Assembly: GCA_001940645.1 (NCBI GenBank)
Contig: MDVS01000047.1
Coordinates: 95,933 to 159,932 of the forward strand
Source of the DNA: Candidatus Heimdallarchaeota archaeon LC_3
GTDB lineage: Archaea; Asgardarchaeota; Heimdallarchaeia; Hodarchaeales; LC-3
Reading direction: 5' to 3'
DNA: 64,000 nt
Program-made: the position numbers and the translations under genes
Notes under the pieces: model-generated
The model's input: only the letters and a program-made list of their open reading frames with translations
Databases searched by the model: none
What the model was told of the DNA's origin: nothing
Part shown: positions 1 to 9,640 of the stretch, piece after piece
Layout of the letters: every line of letters starts with the position of its first letter
Numbering within the stretch: the first letter of the stretch is position 1

Positions 1-216
1 TAAAGATATATCGAACACGTAATTAAAGAGGAGAACCGATACCAGGATTATGATTAAACTGAATAACCAATGATGAAAGTGAATAACAATTTTATAGTTT
101 GAGATATTTTTTTTTAACATTAATGAAGGTATAATTCCCTTTGCTCCTTCAGTTTTTCCAGAAAATGTTTTTGCTGTAATAAAACCAATAACACCAAAAA
201 AAAAAGCAATAATCAT
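1..216 (-). CDS. Membrane protein, partial (C-terminus beyond window)
   Basis: The minus strand is open from an ATG at 216 to the window edge, giving 72 residues with no stop. It begins with a hydrophobic helix (MIIAFFFGVIGFITA), then a short polar linker with Lys, then an IHFHHWL motif leading into a second hydrophobic segment (SLIIILVSVLLF). Two membrane helices with a His cluster at the membrane edge are visible. I do not recognise the family. It is divergent from the rli gene that follows, separated by about 150 AT-rich bases that would hold both promoters. Confidence 0.5.
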   Translation of the reverse strand, partial: MIIAFFFGVIGFITAKTFSGKTEGAKGIIPSLMLKKNISNYKIVIHFHHWLFSLIIILVSVLLFNYVFDISL

Positions 217-366
217 ATTCTCTATCGAATTTATAGTGCAGTAAATGAATTAATATATGTATTTTTTATGATTTAATTAACCTGCAAGTCTCAAACTAGA
301 AAATCATAGTTATTTAATTCAAATTACTCAAATATTTAGATTAAAAATTGTCACGGTCCTTCTTGA

Positions 367-2196
367 ATGAAAAGATTAGTCGTTGTTTTACAAGTAAAAT
401 GTAATTCATGGATGTGTAATCATGAATGCATTAATTCTTGTCCTGTAAATAACAGTAAACCAAAAAAAAATGCTAAAAAGAAAAAGGGAGAAAGTTGGGC
501 TATCAAAATACGTGAACAAACAGATAAAGCGATTATTCATGAAAAAAGATGCATTCACGATGCTTGTGGGATATGTGTACGTGAATGTCCCTTGGGTGCC
601 ATAACAGTTGTTAGTGTACCAGAGGTTGTAGAAACTGAAATTCCAGTTCATGTTTATAATGATTCAAATTTCAAATTATATCGATTACCTCAATTATCTG
701 ATAGAAAAATTGTTGGTCTACTTGGCCAAAATGCTATTGGTAAGTCTACAGTAATTGAAGTATTATCAGGTAGTTTGATACCAAATGCAGGAAATCTTAA
801 GGAAGATACTTTGAATGAATTTTTAAAAAATTTTAACATTCCAGGTGTTGCTCGGCATCTTGAAGATGTTTATGACAAGAGAATTAATGTTGGATATAAA
901 AAACAAGAATTATCATATTTATTAAAACAGTATCCCAATAGAACTGTAAAAGAATTATTAAAATCGGTTGATGATCGAAATGAGTTTGAGTTCTTTAGTG
1001 AATTTTTAAACTTAGATGGATTTTTAGAAAAAAAGTTAAATATCCTAAGTGGTGGAGAATTACAACGAACTGCTATAAGTTTTACACTACTTCAAGAATC
1101 GGACGTTTATTTAATTGATGAACCGTGCACATATCTGGATGTCAAACAACGATTAAAACTAAGGGAATTATTCATCAGACAAATTAATAGAGGTAAGCCA
1201 GTAATAGTTGTAGAACATGATTTAGCAATATTAGATTATCTCACTGACAATATTAATATTTTATTTGGAACTCCTCATGTATTTGGAATGGTTTCAAGAG
1301 TTATTGCAACTAAAAAAGGTATTAATAGCTTTCTAAATGGTTATTTGGCAGATGAAAATATATCTATAAGAACTAAGAGCATAAATTTTAGAAGATCCGC
1401 TAGAGAAAGAACTTTTGGTTCAACTGAGAAGAAAATTGTTTTTGAGAGCTTCGAAAAGAATTTGGGTCAATTTAAATTGTTGGTTAACCCTGCAAGTATT
1501 TACCAAGGAGAAGTAATGGTAATTTTGGGTGAAAATGGTCTCGGTAAAACTACCTTTGCTAACTCATTAAAAGAAATTCTTGAACGTGAATCTACTGTAT
1601 CTGAATTTGAATTCTATGATATTTCTTTGAAAGATCAGATCCTCAATAGAAAATTTGACGGAACTGTTGATGAATTCCTTACTTTTAAGACCAGTAAATA
1701 TTTACGCACCCCAGAAGATAAATTTCATCTATTACAACCTCTTGGTATATGGAAACTTTTAGATAAAACCATTAAAGAACTTTCTGGGGGAGAATTGCAA
1801 CGTGCTAATATTGCGGGATGTTTAGGTGCTGATGCAGATATGTATGTTTTAGATGAGCCTTCAGCATTTTTAGATAGTGTAGAAAGATTGAAAATTACAT
1901 CAGTTATTAGAAACATTGCTGAAAAGAAGAAAAGACCAGTTATAGCAATTGAACACGACCTTCAAGTCGCTGATGTTCTTGGCGACAGAGTTTTTTTATT
2001 TGAAGGAAATCCTGGAGTATTTGGGTATACTAAAGGACCTTATACTAAGAGAGAGGGTATGAATGAGTTTTTGAAAGGGCTAGATATCACTTTTAGAAGA
2101 GATTTTGATACTGGACGAGCTAGAATAAATAAACCAAATAGTAAAATGGATCGCGACCAGAGAGATGTAGGAGAATATTATTATCTGAAAAAGTAG
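367..2196 (+). CDS. rli: Ribosome recycling ATPase ABCE1/Rli
   Basis: This 609-residue protein splits ribosomes into subunits after termination, acting with aRF1/Pelota in the cytoplasm. The N-terminus carries two 4Fe-4S motifs: CNSWMCNHECINSC (residues 12-25) and CGICVRECP (residues 67-75). Two ABC ATPase cassettes follow. The first has Walker A GQNAIGKS, signature LSGGELQR and Walker B LIDEP; the second has GENGLGKT, LSGGELQR and VLDEP. Length and domain order match the family. The N-terminal leader (MKRLVVVLQVK) is slightly unusual, and no Shine-Dalgarno is visible before the ATG, so the message may be leaderless or nearly so. A small Cys-rich gene follows 37 bases downstream. Confidence 0.97.
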   Translation: MKRLVVVLQVKCNSWMCNHECINSCPVNNSKPKKNAKKKKGESWAIKIREQTDKAIIHEKRCIHDACGICVRECPLGAITVVSVPEVVETEIPVHVYNDSNFKLYRLPQLSDRKIVGLLGQNAIGKSTVIEVLSGSLIPNAGNLKEDTLNEFLKNFNIPGVARHLEDVYDKRINVGYKKQELSYLLKQYPNRTVKELLKSVDDRNEFEFFSEFLNLDGFLEKKLNILSGGELQRTAISFTLLQESDVYLIDEPCTYLDVKQRLKLRELFIRQINRGKPVIVVEHDLAILDYLTDNINILFGTPHVFGMVSRVIATKKGINSFLNGYLADENISIRTKSINFRRSARERTFGSTEKKIVFESFEKNLGQFKLLVNPASIYQGEVMVILGENGLGKTTFANSLKEILERESTVSEFEFYDISLKDQILNRKFDGTVDEFLTFKTSKYLRTPEDKFHLLQPLGIWKLLDKTIKELSGGELQRANIAGCLGADADMYVLDEPSAFLDSVERLKITSVIRNIAEKKKRPVIAIEHDLQVADVLGDRVFLFEGNPGVFGYTKGPYTKREGMNEFLKGLDITFRRDFDTGRARINKPNSKMDRDQRDVGEYYYLKK

Positions 2197-2233
2197 CTTT
2201 AGTGTAAAATACTTAATTTTCAAGGTGTGATTC

Positions 2234-2416
2234 TTGCCAGAAAAAGAAAACTGTAGTAAATGTAATAATGAATTTGAATGTGGAAGAAATGACAATTCTT
2301 GCTGGTGTTCCAAGTTAACTATTAGTAAAGAAAGTCTTAGATATCTTAGCCAAGAATATGATGGTTGTTTATGTCCAGCATGTCTCCAAAACTATCAAAA
2401 TTCAAATGAAAGTTGA
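2234..2416 (+). CDS. Small cysteine-rich CWC-type protein
   Basis: This 60-residue protein has eight cysteines arranged as CSKC (8-11), C17, CWC (24-26), then C46 and CPAC (48-51). The pattern matches the Cys_rich_CWC family of small putative metal-binding proteins, whose function is unknown. The start is a TTG at 2234 preceded by AAGGTG with a six-base spacer. That spacing is seen repeatedly in this window, so the start is well supported. It follows rli closely on the same strand and may be co-transcribed. No signal peptide is visible. Confidence 0.75.
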   Translation: MPEKENCSKCNNEFECGRNDNSCWCSKLTISKESLRYLSQEYDGCLCPACLQNYQNSNES

Positions 2417-2483
2417 GAAATTCTAGATAAATATTGAATTAGGTTGTTTAATGAAATATATTTTAATAAAATTTTTTTTTCTT

Positions 2484-3434
2484 TTATTCTAATATTGAAT
2501 CCTGATTAATTTTTTCATCAATTTTCTTAGATTGAGCGATAATTATCCCTAAAATAGCAATCATTATCAATGAAGAACCTATAAAACCATTAATTGTTAA
2601 TTCCTCTGCTCCCACAAACAAAGAAGTTAATAAAGCAAAAACCGGTTCTGATGCAAATATAAGAGCAACTATTATAACAGATACACCTCTTTTTTGTGCG
2701 AAAATTTGGATGCTGAAAGCAAAAATCGTTGCGAATACTATTGTAACAAATAGAGCAAACAGCACATTAAATTGGAAAATGATGTTAATATCAAATCCAT
2801 TGAAAGGAAAATCAGCTATTAAAAAGAAAATAACTGAATAAACAGCCATAGCCAAAAACTGGCTTAATATCAAATGCCCATCATTTTCCTGTTGAGAATA
2901 TTTTTCCATATAGATAAGATGAAACGCAATAGCAACTGCTGTCCCAATAACTATAATATCTCCTAGATTTACGCTAATAATATCACTGATTTTAATGGTT
3001 AAGACTGTTAATCCTAGAAAAGCCACAAAAGACCATGCAATGCTTTTCCTTGACACTTTTCTTCTCCAAAATACAAGAAGAAAGACTGGGACTAGTGGAA
3101 CACTCATTCCGGTAACAAAAGCTGCTTTAGAAGGTGTTGTAAAGACCAATCCAACGGTTTGAAAAAAATATGTTAGATAAAGTAATAATCCCAAGAACCA
3201 ACCATATTTGTTAAATAATAATTCTTTCAAAGTAGATTGTCGATAAAACCATCTAAGAGTTATCAAAGCAAGTATAATTGTTCCAATGAACCGAATTTGA
3301 ATAAAATTAATTGGAGTTATATCCCTTAATGCATCTTTAACTAAAACAAAAGTAGTTCCCCAAAAAAAAGCAACTGCTGTTAATAAAAATGACCACAAGA
3401 GGTATTCTCTTTTGGTTATAGCTTCTGAATCCAT
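2484..3434 (-). CDS. EamA/DMT-superfamily permease
   Basis: The 316-residue protein has about ten hydrophobic helices in two repeats of five, typical of EamA (drug/metabolite transporter) permeases. An FWGTTFVLVKDAL segment follows the first helix, as in the family signature, and similar small-residue-rich helices recur in the second half (ALIFASEPVFALLTSLFVGAEELT). It sits in the cytoplasmic membrane and probably exports a small metabolite, but the substrate cannot be read from sequence. The C-terminus is short, charged and cytoplasmic. It converges with the rli pair and stands alone on its strand. Confidence 0.85.
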   Translation of the reverse strand: MDSEAITKREYLLWSFLLTAVAFFWGTTFVLVKDALRDITPINFIQIRFIGTIILALITLRWFYRQSTLKELLFNKYGWFLGLLLYLTYFFQTVGLVFTTPSKAAFVTGMSVPLVPVFLLVFWRRKVSRKSIAWSFVAFLGLTVLTIKISDIISVNLGDIIVIGTAVAIAFHLIYMEKYSQQENDGHLILSQFLAMAVYSVIFFLIADFPFNGFDINIIFQFNVLFALFVTIVFATIFAFSIQIFAQKRGVSVIIVALIFASEPVFALLTSLFVGAEELTINGFIGSSLIMIAILGIIIAQSKKIDEKINQDSILE

Positions 3435-3831
3435 TCTAACCAGTTATTTACTAAACTAAGATATAATTAATCTTTCAAAAAAATTTCTTATTTTGAATAA
3501 AGCTCGTTGTTGTATTGTTTCAGAATAAATAACGTGTATATTTCTTATTCATGCTTTTTTTTGATTAATTTATAACAATTAATAAGTTATTATTATCAAG
3601 AAATATCAGATTTTAAAAATAAATTCCATTTCCCTCATCAAAATTCTATTTAGAAGTTTCTTTATCTGATAATAATTAAATTATTTTTAAAATTGAGTCA
3701 AAAATATGAAATCAATCGTTAATAAGAAATATTGAAACAATCAATAATCATGAGTCGGAAAGATTGAATAACTTAATGTTTTAATTATCACAAAAGTTGA
3801 TTTAATAAAAAAAACAGTAGAGGTTTAATTA
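3435..3831. other. AT-rich intergenic region
   Basis: About 400 bases between two divergent genes. It is very AT-rich and has stops in every frame at short intervals. I see no RNA gene, repeat or convincing open frame. Promoters for both flanking genes presumably lie here. The only clear element is GAGGT at about 3820, the ribosome site for the gene at 3832. Confidence 0.5.
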
Positions 3832-4364
3832 TTGACTAAATTAGAAGTAGAAACAATAATAAAAAAACAAAAAGATTTTATTTGGCAAATCATAACCGAC
3901 ATCAAACAGCGTCATAATTGGATGCCGACACACATAGCTATATCATCTAATCCTGATTATCTTACAGTGGGCAGAACAGTACATCTGATATTTATAGAAT
4001 ATCTTATGGTGAACAAATAACAATTAGTAAACGAATAACAACTTCAGAAATAGTTGCTTATGAAATAGGACAATGCATAACGACTAAATTAACAGACGAT
4101 CTTGGCACGATGAAATCTATGCTAAGAACATGGAATTTGACTATCGAACCAAATGGTACTAAAATAGTTGTGAAAATAGATTATCAAATGAAAGGAGGGA
4201 GAATTGGAAAATTGGCAGGTGCTCTTTTAGCTAAAAACGTTATGAAGAAAGAAATAGCTGAGAATTTATCTAATCTAAAACATTATGCCGAAACAGGGCA
4301 AAGTATCCCCAAACCAGAATGGATGCTAACATCTAAAGCATATAAAGATAGTAAATACGAATAG
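3832..4364 (+). pseudogene. START/SRPBCC-type protein, frameshifted
   Basis: Two overlapping frames together make one SRPBCC (polyketide cyclase/START-like) protein of about 177 residues. The first frame (TTG at 3832, preceded by GAGGT) gives the N-terminal strand and helix through GRTVHL, then runs to a stop at 4018-4020. The second frame continues from about 3990 with YRISYGEQITISKRI and runs in register to 4364, ending in an amphipathic helix. One missing base near 3981-3992 would explain the break. No slippery heptamer is evident, so programmed frameshifting is unlikely. Either the gene is decayed or the assembly lost a base. A second SRPBCC protein lies at 30045. Confidence 0.6.
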
Positions 4365-4561
4365 ATAAGCATATTATGGGTTCTGACACTATTTGACATT
4401 ATTATGGTCACTTAAAAAAATCTTCTTTCTATTTTGGATAAAGAAAGGAAAAAATGTTTGAAATTATAATTAATGAAAAGCTGAATTGTTTAAAGACCAA
4501 GTATTGTCTTCTTTACTTCAAATTCATTTCAGAAAGTTAAAATGGGTTTTATTAAATAAAT

Positions 4562-6250
4562 CTATATAGGAGTTATCCTTGGAATTGGTTCTAGGACTTT
4601 ATCAAACTGGTTCATTTGTCTTTGAAGTATATTCAATTTATCAGGTAAAAAGTCTGAATAAGAATGAGTTTGCATTTCAGTTTCAATATCCTCTACTTCA
4701 TTTCTCAAAATAGAAGCTGATTCTTTAACCTGACCTAGATTCATTTCTATTGCTTTCTCTATAATTTTATCTATCTCTTCTAAAGCTTCCTGAAATTCAG
4801 CACGTATCAATGTAACCGTTGCCTGTAACAACCTGTAATAAAGATTCTCTGTTGGGTAAAATTTCCATAAATCAATCTGCTCTAAACTTCTTAAGGAAGA
4901 TTCAACTTGAAGAAATGATTCTGGTTTCTTAGAGAGATAATACTGTAATAAATGATTTTGGGCAATATATAATACTGATCTTAACTCAATGTTAAATGCA
5001 TCTTCTTCACCTGATTCCAATTCAGCTTGATGAAAGAATTTCTCAGCACGTTCCAATTCCCCTTTCCTTTGAGCTAAATATCCAGCATAGAGTAAAATTA
5101 GCACTCTCTCATCTGCTTCAGGGTCAGTTAATAAGGTTTGAGCATGTTTTAGTGCTTTTTCTGCTTCATCGAATAATTTAAGATCTGTATACAATCCTGA
5201 AAGCAGGGAATATGCTTCAATATCATTTACCTCTGTATCATCAACTTTATCAAGGATTTTAATAGCGTCTTTGAAATTTTCTAAAGCAGTTTCAAGTTCA
5301 TTTTGTTTCCAATGAAGCCACCCAACTAATAAATAAGCTTCCCCTAATGTAGGATCTTTGTGTTCATGTAAAATTGTTATACTTCGTTCTGCGGTAATTA
5401 GGGCAATATTATTTTCATTTCTTCTTAAATGAATTCGAGTTAATGATAGTAACGAACGACTCAATGCAACTGCTGCTAACTTGCTCGTTTCTGACAATTT
5501 TTCCTGAAGTTCTATTGCTGTGTCTATTTTATCTTTTGCCTCATTTAAATCCCCATTGTTAATATAATTTTTTCCTAGATTAAAGAGAATTCTCGAAGCT
5601 GTCCAAGGTTCCCAGTTTTTCTCTTTTTGTATTTCATCCCACGCTTTTTGGTAATATTCGGCTGCTTCTTTCATATTTCCTTCATCTGTATGGATATTAC
5701 CAATATTTGCATATACCATAGCAGTTATTGAAGCTTTTTTCTCTCCTTTTACGCCTTTGAGCACATCAAGAGCCTCAGCTAAGTAATCTAATGCGCTATT
5801 AGAAGCTCCTGCTTCAACTAGTAAATTTGCTACATTATTAAGAGTGCTGGCGATGAGAGATTCGTCTCCTAAATTAAATCGTATTTCTAATGCCTTTCTA
5901 AGATAGTTAAAAGCTGAATTTGCTTGACCTTTACGATAATAAGCTAAACCTAGCCCGTTAAATGAAAACGAAACATTTACCAGCTTTTTATTTTCATCAA
6001 ATTCTTCTTTTGCTTCTTCAGCACGTTTAAAGAGCATTATTGAGTTGATGAATCCATGTATTGCTTCATCCAATAATCCACGTCTAAAACAAAGGAAAGA
6101 TTTTTGATTATTAAGCATAGCTTCTAAGTAGAGACTCGATACTCTTTTTAAATCTGATTCAAATCCTTGAATGGTGTTTTCAGCTTCGTCATAGTGGCCA
6201 GCTTCAATTAAATTTCGAATTGTTTCTATTTTTTTCATAGAAGATTTCAT
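4562..6250 (-). CDS. TPR-repeat protein
   Basis: This 562-residue soluble protein is built almost wholly of tetratricopeptide repeats. Helical pairs recur about every 34-40 residues, for example NGLGLAYYRKGQANSAFNYLRKA, and YANIGNIHTDEGNMKEAAEYY near residue 180. There is no catalytic domain, signal peptide or membrane segment. TPR solenoids scaffold protein complexes, and the partner is unknown. The C-terminal 60 residues are acidic and coiled and may be a partner-binding tail. It lies directly upstream of the GT2 gene on the same strand with a gap of about 85 bases, so a short operon is possible. Confidence 0.85.
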   Translation of the reverse strand: MKSSMKKIETIRNLIEAGHYDEAENTIQGFESDLKRVSSLYLEAMLNNQKSFLCFRRGLLDEAIHGFINSIMLFKRAEEAKEEFDENKKLVNVSFSFNGLGLAYYRKGQANSAFNYLRKALEIRFNLGDESLIASTLNNVANLLVEAGASNSALDYLAEALDVLKGVKGEKKASITAMVYANIGNIHTDEGNMKEAAEYYQKAWDEIQKEKNWEPWTASRILFNLGKNYINNGDLNEAKDKIDTAIELQEKLSETSKLAAVALSRSLLSLTRIHLRRNENNIALITAERSITILHEHKDPTLGEAYLLVGWLHWKQNELETALENFKDAIKILDKVDDTEVNDIEAYSLLSGLYTDLKLFDEAEKALKHAQTLLTDPEADERVLILLYAGYLAQRKGELERAEKFFHQAELESGEEDAFNIELRSVLYIAQNHLLQYYLSKKPESFLQVESSLRSLEQIDLWKFYPTENLYYRLLQATVTLIRAEFQEALEEIDKIIEKAIEMNLGQVKESASILRNEVEDIETEMQTHSYSDFLPDKLNILQRQMNQFDKVLEPIPRITPI

Positions 6251-6335
6251 AGCAGTCCCGTTTAAATTTAGGGGGTATAGGTTGTTATGTATAATACATT
6301 TAATAATGATTATTGAATTAAGTAAGTTTTGATAT

Positions 6336-7094
6336 TTAGTTTGATATTTCTTTCCAAATTTCCCAAATTACATTTTTATTATTTCTCCTTTGTGAAAATT
6401 TTTTAGGAAAGAATACTATTCTTAGGAAAACTAGCCATACCCATTTTAGGGTATCTTCTACTCCATTGATACGACTTGGTAATGAAGGATAATATATTTT
6501 TATTATACTTTCTTCTCCTATTGTGATATTCATGGCCCATGCTTCTAGTAAAATTTCTGTTTCAAATTGGAATTTTGTTGATTTTGTCCCTTTAATTAAG
6601 TAAGGAGTAATTTTTTGATGATAAATACGAAATCCTGATTGTAAATCAGATATGTTTAATTTAAAAATCTTATTAACAAATTTGGTTGTCGCTACATTAG
6701 CTAAATGTCTCCTATGGGGTTGAATATTCATTGGATTCTCATTTATTACTCTATTACCTATTAATATCAACAATCGCTTTTGTTCTACACTTTTAACTAG
6801 TTTTAGTATATCTTTTGGAGAATGTTGACCATCTCCATCCATTGTTACTACCCAATCTGATTGAGGATACCATTTTTTTGCATATAACAGTCCAATGCGC
6901 AATGAATTTCCCTTACCCTTATTTACTGTATTTCGGATAATTTTAACTTTGTTTTTTTTACAGATTTCTTCTGTTTTATCAGTAGATCCATCATTTATGA
7001 CAATGACGTTTGAAGTAATTTCTAAAACTTGTTTTAATAGTAAATCAAGACTGTTTTCTTCATTATAAGCAGGAATAACTACAACAAAGGATAC
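6336..7094 (-). CDS. GT2 glycosyltransferase, DPM/DPG synthase-like
   Basis: This family-2 glycosyltransferase resembles dolichyl-phosphate mannose/glucose synthases, which transfer a sugar from a nucleotide donor to a polyprenyl phosphate at the membrane. The frame encodes VVVIPAYNEEN, then VINDGSTDKT, then the metal-binding DGDGQH. It ends without membrane helices. The first canonical start is a TTG at 6902, but that would remove the whole first Rossmann strand. The conserved fold continues in frame back to a TAA at 7097-7095, with no ATG, GTG or TTG in between. GAGGTG at 7106-7101 sits six bases before GTA at 7094, which I take as the probable initiator. That gives 252 residues, normal for the family. 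Confidence 0.8.
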   Translation of the reverse strand, partial: VSFVVVIPAYNEENSLDLLLKQVLEITSNVIVINDGSTDKTEEICKKNKVKIIRNTVNKGKGNSLRIGLLYAKKWYPQSDWVVTMDGDGQHSPKDILKLVKSVEQKRLLILIGNRVINENPMNIQPHRRHLANVATTKFVNKIFKLNISDLQSGFRIYHQKITPYLIKGTKSTKFQFETEILLEAWAMNITIGEESIIKIYYPSLPSRINGVEDTLKWVWLVFLRIVFFPKKFSQRRNNKNVIWEIWKEISN

Positions 7095-7256
7095 TTAAAA
7101 CACCTCAATCCAAAAAACTAAATATTATTATAGGAAATAAGTTCCATTAAGAAATTAATTCTATTGCTTAATATTATAAAATTTACTAATAAAATAATCC
7201 AAATTTGTCTCATTAATTTAACTTTACATGAATCAAAAATTAAAATTTAAAAGGGA

Positions 7257-8333
7257 TTGAAAACGAGTAAAATATTGAAAATTCTTTTGTTAGGTGACCC
7301 ACAAACTGGAAAAACAACTGTTTTTAGAACTTTGTTTTTAATCAATAAGGATCTAATCTATAAACCAACTGTAGAACCAAATTTTCGTAGTTTGACAATA
7401 GATTATGATTTTTCTATGACTATATGGGATATGCCCGGAAATAGAGATCTTTATGATTTTCAAGGACATGTATGGTTTCAGGAAACTGATATCGCAATAA
7501 TTTTTTATAGTATTATTGATAAACAATCTATTTTTGGTATCCAATATTTTTTCAATGAGTTGCTTCAATATAATATTAATATTCCTGTTTTAATAGTTGC
7601 AAACAAAATAGACCTAATGGATACACCTCTTGGAAATGAAAAACTTCTCGCAGAAGGCAGAAATTTCGCTACTGAAGTAGAAAGAGTAAGGAAATTATCG
7701 ATACTCCCTATAATTGAAGGTTCCGCAACAAATTCGAAATTTTCCTTTAAAATTATTAATAAAGCTCTTAGCCTATATGAGGAACAACATTTGTCTCCTT
7801 TAGAAACGCATGTTAAAAAAACCCCAAGTACATCAAGAGAATTAATATACGAACAAAAAATATCTCGATTACAAAAGGAATTTGCCATTTTATATTCAGA
7901 ATTGGAAAAAAAAGGGATTATTTTTTCTAATGAAAATATTTCAAACATTCAAAATTATATAGAAAATGATCGTATATTACGAGAAACAATTGATCTTTTA
8001 GATAATGATGCTAAAATGGATGTATTTAAATTCATGTCAGAAGATCTGAGATGGGTAGAAAATAAGCATAATTTTTCTTACATATTTTTGTACACCTCCT
8101 TTAAACAGCTATTAACGGAATCCTCTGGAATTCAGTCTAATGAGGAATGGGCAAAAACAATTACTGAACTTTTTCTGAAAGAAACAGATACTCTAGATAG
8201 ATTTAGAGCATTAGAACCGGAATTACAAACTACTATATTATTTAATTTAGTATCTGGGAGATTTCCAATAGGAAATCTGGGAGACCAAATTTACCTAAAA
8301 TATAGGGAATTAATCTACTCAAATTCAACCTAA
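7257..8333 (+). CDS. Ras/Arf-type small GTPase with long C-terminal extension
   Basis: The first 180 residues form a small GTPase: G1 GDPQTGKTT, G3 WDMPG, G4 NKID and G5 GSAT. The switch I threonine is probably in KPTVEPN. The order and spacing resemble Rab/Ras/Arf GTPases. No C-terminal lipidation cysteine or N-terminal myristoylation glycine is seen. About 175 further residues follow: a coiled-coil-prone segment near 200-225 and then a helical domain unlike anything I recognise. TTG at 7257 directly abuts AAGGGA, leaving no spacer, whereas ACG at 7263 lies six bases after it, so the real start may be ACG. It converges with the unknown cluster at 8346-12831, ending 13 bases away. Confidence 0.85.
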   Translation: MKTSKILKILLLGDPQTGKTTVFRTLFLINKDLIYKPTVEPNFRSLTIDYDFSMTIWDMPGNRDLYDFQGHVWFQETDIAIIFYSIIDKQSIFGIQYFFNELLQYNINIPVLIVANKIDLMDTPLGNEKLLAEGRNFATEVERVRKLSILPIIEGSATNSKFSFKIINKALSLYEEQHLSPLETHVKKTPSTSRELIYEQKISRLQKEFAILYSELEKKGIIFSNENISNIQNYIENDRILRETIDLLDNDAKMDVFKFMSEDLRWVENKHNFSYIFLYTSFKQLLTESSGIQSNEEWAKTITELFLKETDTLDRFRALEPELQTTILFNLVSGRFPIGNLGDQIYLKYRELIYSNST

Positions 8334-8345
8334 TTATGAATTATT

Positions 8346-9362
8346 TTAGTATTCAAATATTGGGAATTCGAAATTCTCATCTGGAAAAAATTGATCAATT
8401 ATCAATTTGAAATCCGGTTCAATTAATTTTCTTTTAATTTCTGATTTTAACCGTAAAGCTTCTTCTCTGAATATTGCGAAATCGTCTAATATAAATGGTA
8501 AGAAAAGAGCAAAGTCTTGAAAAATCTTTTTTTCTAGTTCTGAGATATCACATTTACTAAAATTTTCATTTCCTAAAAAAATTACCGCAAAATCACTCGA
8601 TTCTTGGTTAAATTCCATTACCAGTGAATCAAGAATGTTATCATAACCTACCATCAATAATATCCAAATAATTGATAGCTCTCGAATTAAAATACTTAAA
8701 TTAACTTTAGAATATTCAGGATGATCAATTAGTTCCTTCATAGGGATGATATTTTTTTGAAGAACAAAGAAATATACGATATATTCAGCAGAAGATTTTT
8801 TTTCGATAAAATCCCATGTTTTCATCACTAAATTTTGACCAATTTCTGGAAATTTTTCTAGATTAATTTTAATTGGATCTCTGATTGATAATGGAAAAAA
8901 TGTGAATAGGAGATCTTCTAAAGGATCTATTAATGAATTACCTTTTTTTCGAAGAAATAAAATTATTGATTGATTTTCAAGATTTAACAAAATAGGTTTT
9001 AACTCTGAATCAATAACACTAACTGATTTTATTTTTTCCGATTTAAATTCGATTGAATCTTTTAAAGATTGGAGTAAATTATCCCATTCATATAATTCTT
9101 CGATTTTTGATTTAGGTGATTTTAATATAATTGATCCATGCTTATCAATATTTTTACTTTCTAAAAAGTCTTTTTTAGTAGGAGGTATTCTAGTAAACCC
9201 TTGTGATGGAGAATCTATCATTTTAATTTTATTATAATTTTTTTCTGAAACATTGAGACGAGTAAAACAAAAAGGACAGACAAATAATGAACCTGATAAA
9301 GAATTCAATTTCTCATATTCAATCTTTGGAGCAGGACAATCCTCTGCTTGACAACGTGACAT
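8346..9362 (-). CDS. Unknown protein with N-terminal zinc-ribbon-like motif
   Basis: The 338-residue protein starts with four cysteines (C4, C9, then CPFC at 29-32), which suggests a small zinc-binding domain. A Lys/Ser-rich linker follows. The remaining 250 residues look like a mainly helical globular domain with alternating hydrophobic stretches (YIVYFFVLQKN, LSIIWILLMVGYDNILDSLV) that are too broken to be clear membrane spans. I recognise no family. It is the last gene of a five-gene minus-strand cluster, 43 bases after its upstream neighbour, and faces the GTPase tail to tail. No Shine-Dalgarno is visible. Confidence 0.7.
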   Translation of the reverse strand: MSRCQAEDCPAPKIEYEKLNSLSGSLFVCPFCFTRLNVSEKNYNKIKMIDSPSQGFTRIPPTKKDFLESKNIDKHGSIILKSPKSKIEELYEWDNLLQSLKDSIEFKSEKIKSVSVIDSELKPILLNLENQSIILFLRKKGNSLIDPLEDLLFTFFPLSIRDPIKINLEKFPEIGQNLVMKTWDFIEKKSSAEYIVYFFVLQKNIIPMKELIDHPEYSKVNLSILIRELSIIWILLMVGYDNILDSLVMEFNQESSDFAVIFLGNENFSKCDISELEKKIFQDFALFLPFILDDFAIFREEALRLKSEIKRKLIEPDFKLIIDQFFPDENFEFPIFEY

Positions 9363-9405
9363 GATAGCTTCAGTATTTTTAGATCTTAATTAGGGACATA
9401 AGAGT

Positions 9406-9606
9406 TTATTTAACAATTTTTTTAAATTTTTTTATTAATTTGGACCAATCTCGTTCTATACTTCGTGCGGAATTAATTAGTGAGTGAAATTGATCGTTAC
9501 TTAGTTTACTCGGTGTAGTATTAGAAATTTTATGCAAAATTTCTCTTCTAAATCGATTTTCAAGATTTTGAAAATCGGAAAGAACTTTTTTTGAATCCTC
9601 ATCCAT
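9406..9606 (-). CDS. Small unknown helical protein
   Basis: A 66-residue charged protein rich in Lys, Asp and Ser, predicted to form two or three amphipathic helices (LSDFQNLENRFRREIL; then SIERDWSKLIKKFKKIVK). No cysteines, signal peptide or membrane segment. The ATG at 9606 is preceded by AGGTGA with a six-base spacer, which is strong evidence that this short gene is real. It is the fourth gene of the cluster, 34 bases after the membrane protein gene. It may be a small accessory or adaptor subunit; no function can be assigned. Confidence 0.65.
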   Translation of the reverse strand: MDEDSKKVLSDFQNLENRFRREILHKISNTTPSKLSNDQFHSLINSARSIERDWSKLIKKFKKIVK

Positions 9607-9640
9607 AAATTTTCACCTATAAAAAAATTTTTTCAATAAA

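Noticed and set aside
3981..3995. Programmed frameshift in the START-type gene
   Set aside because: No slippery heptamer or downstream structure is apparent; a simple base loss is more likely.
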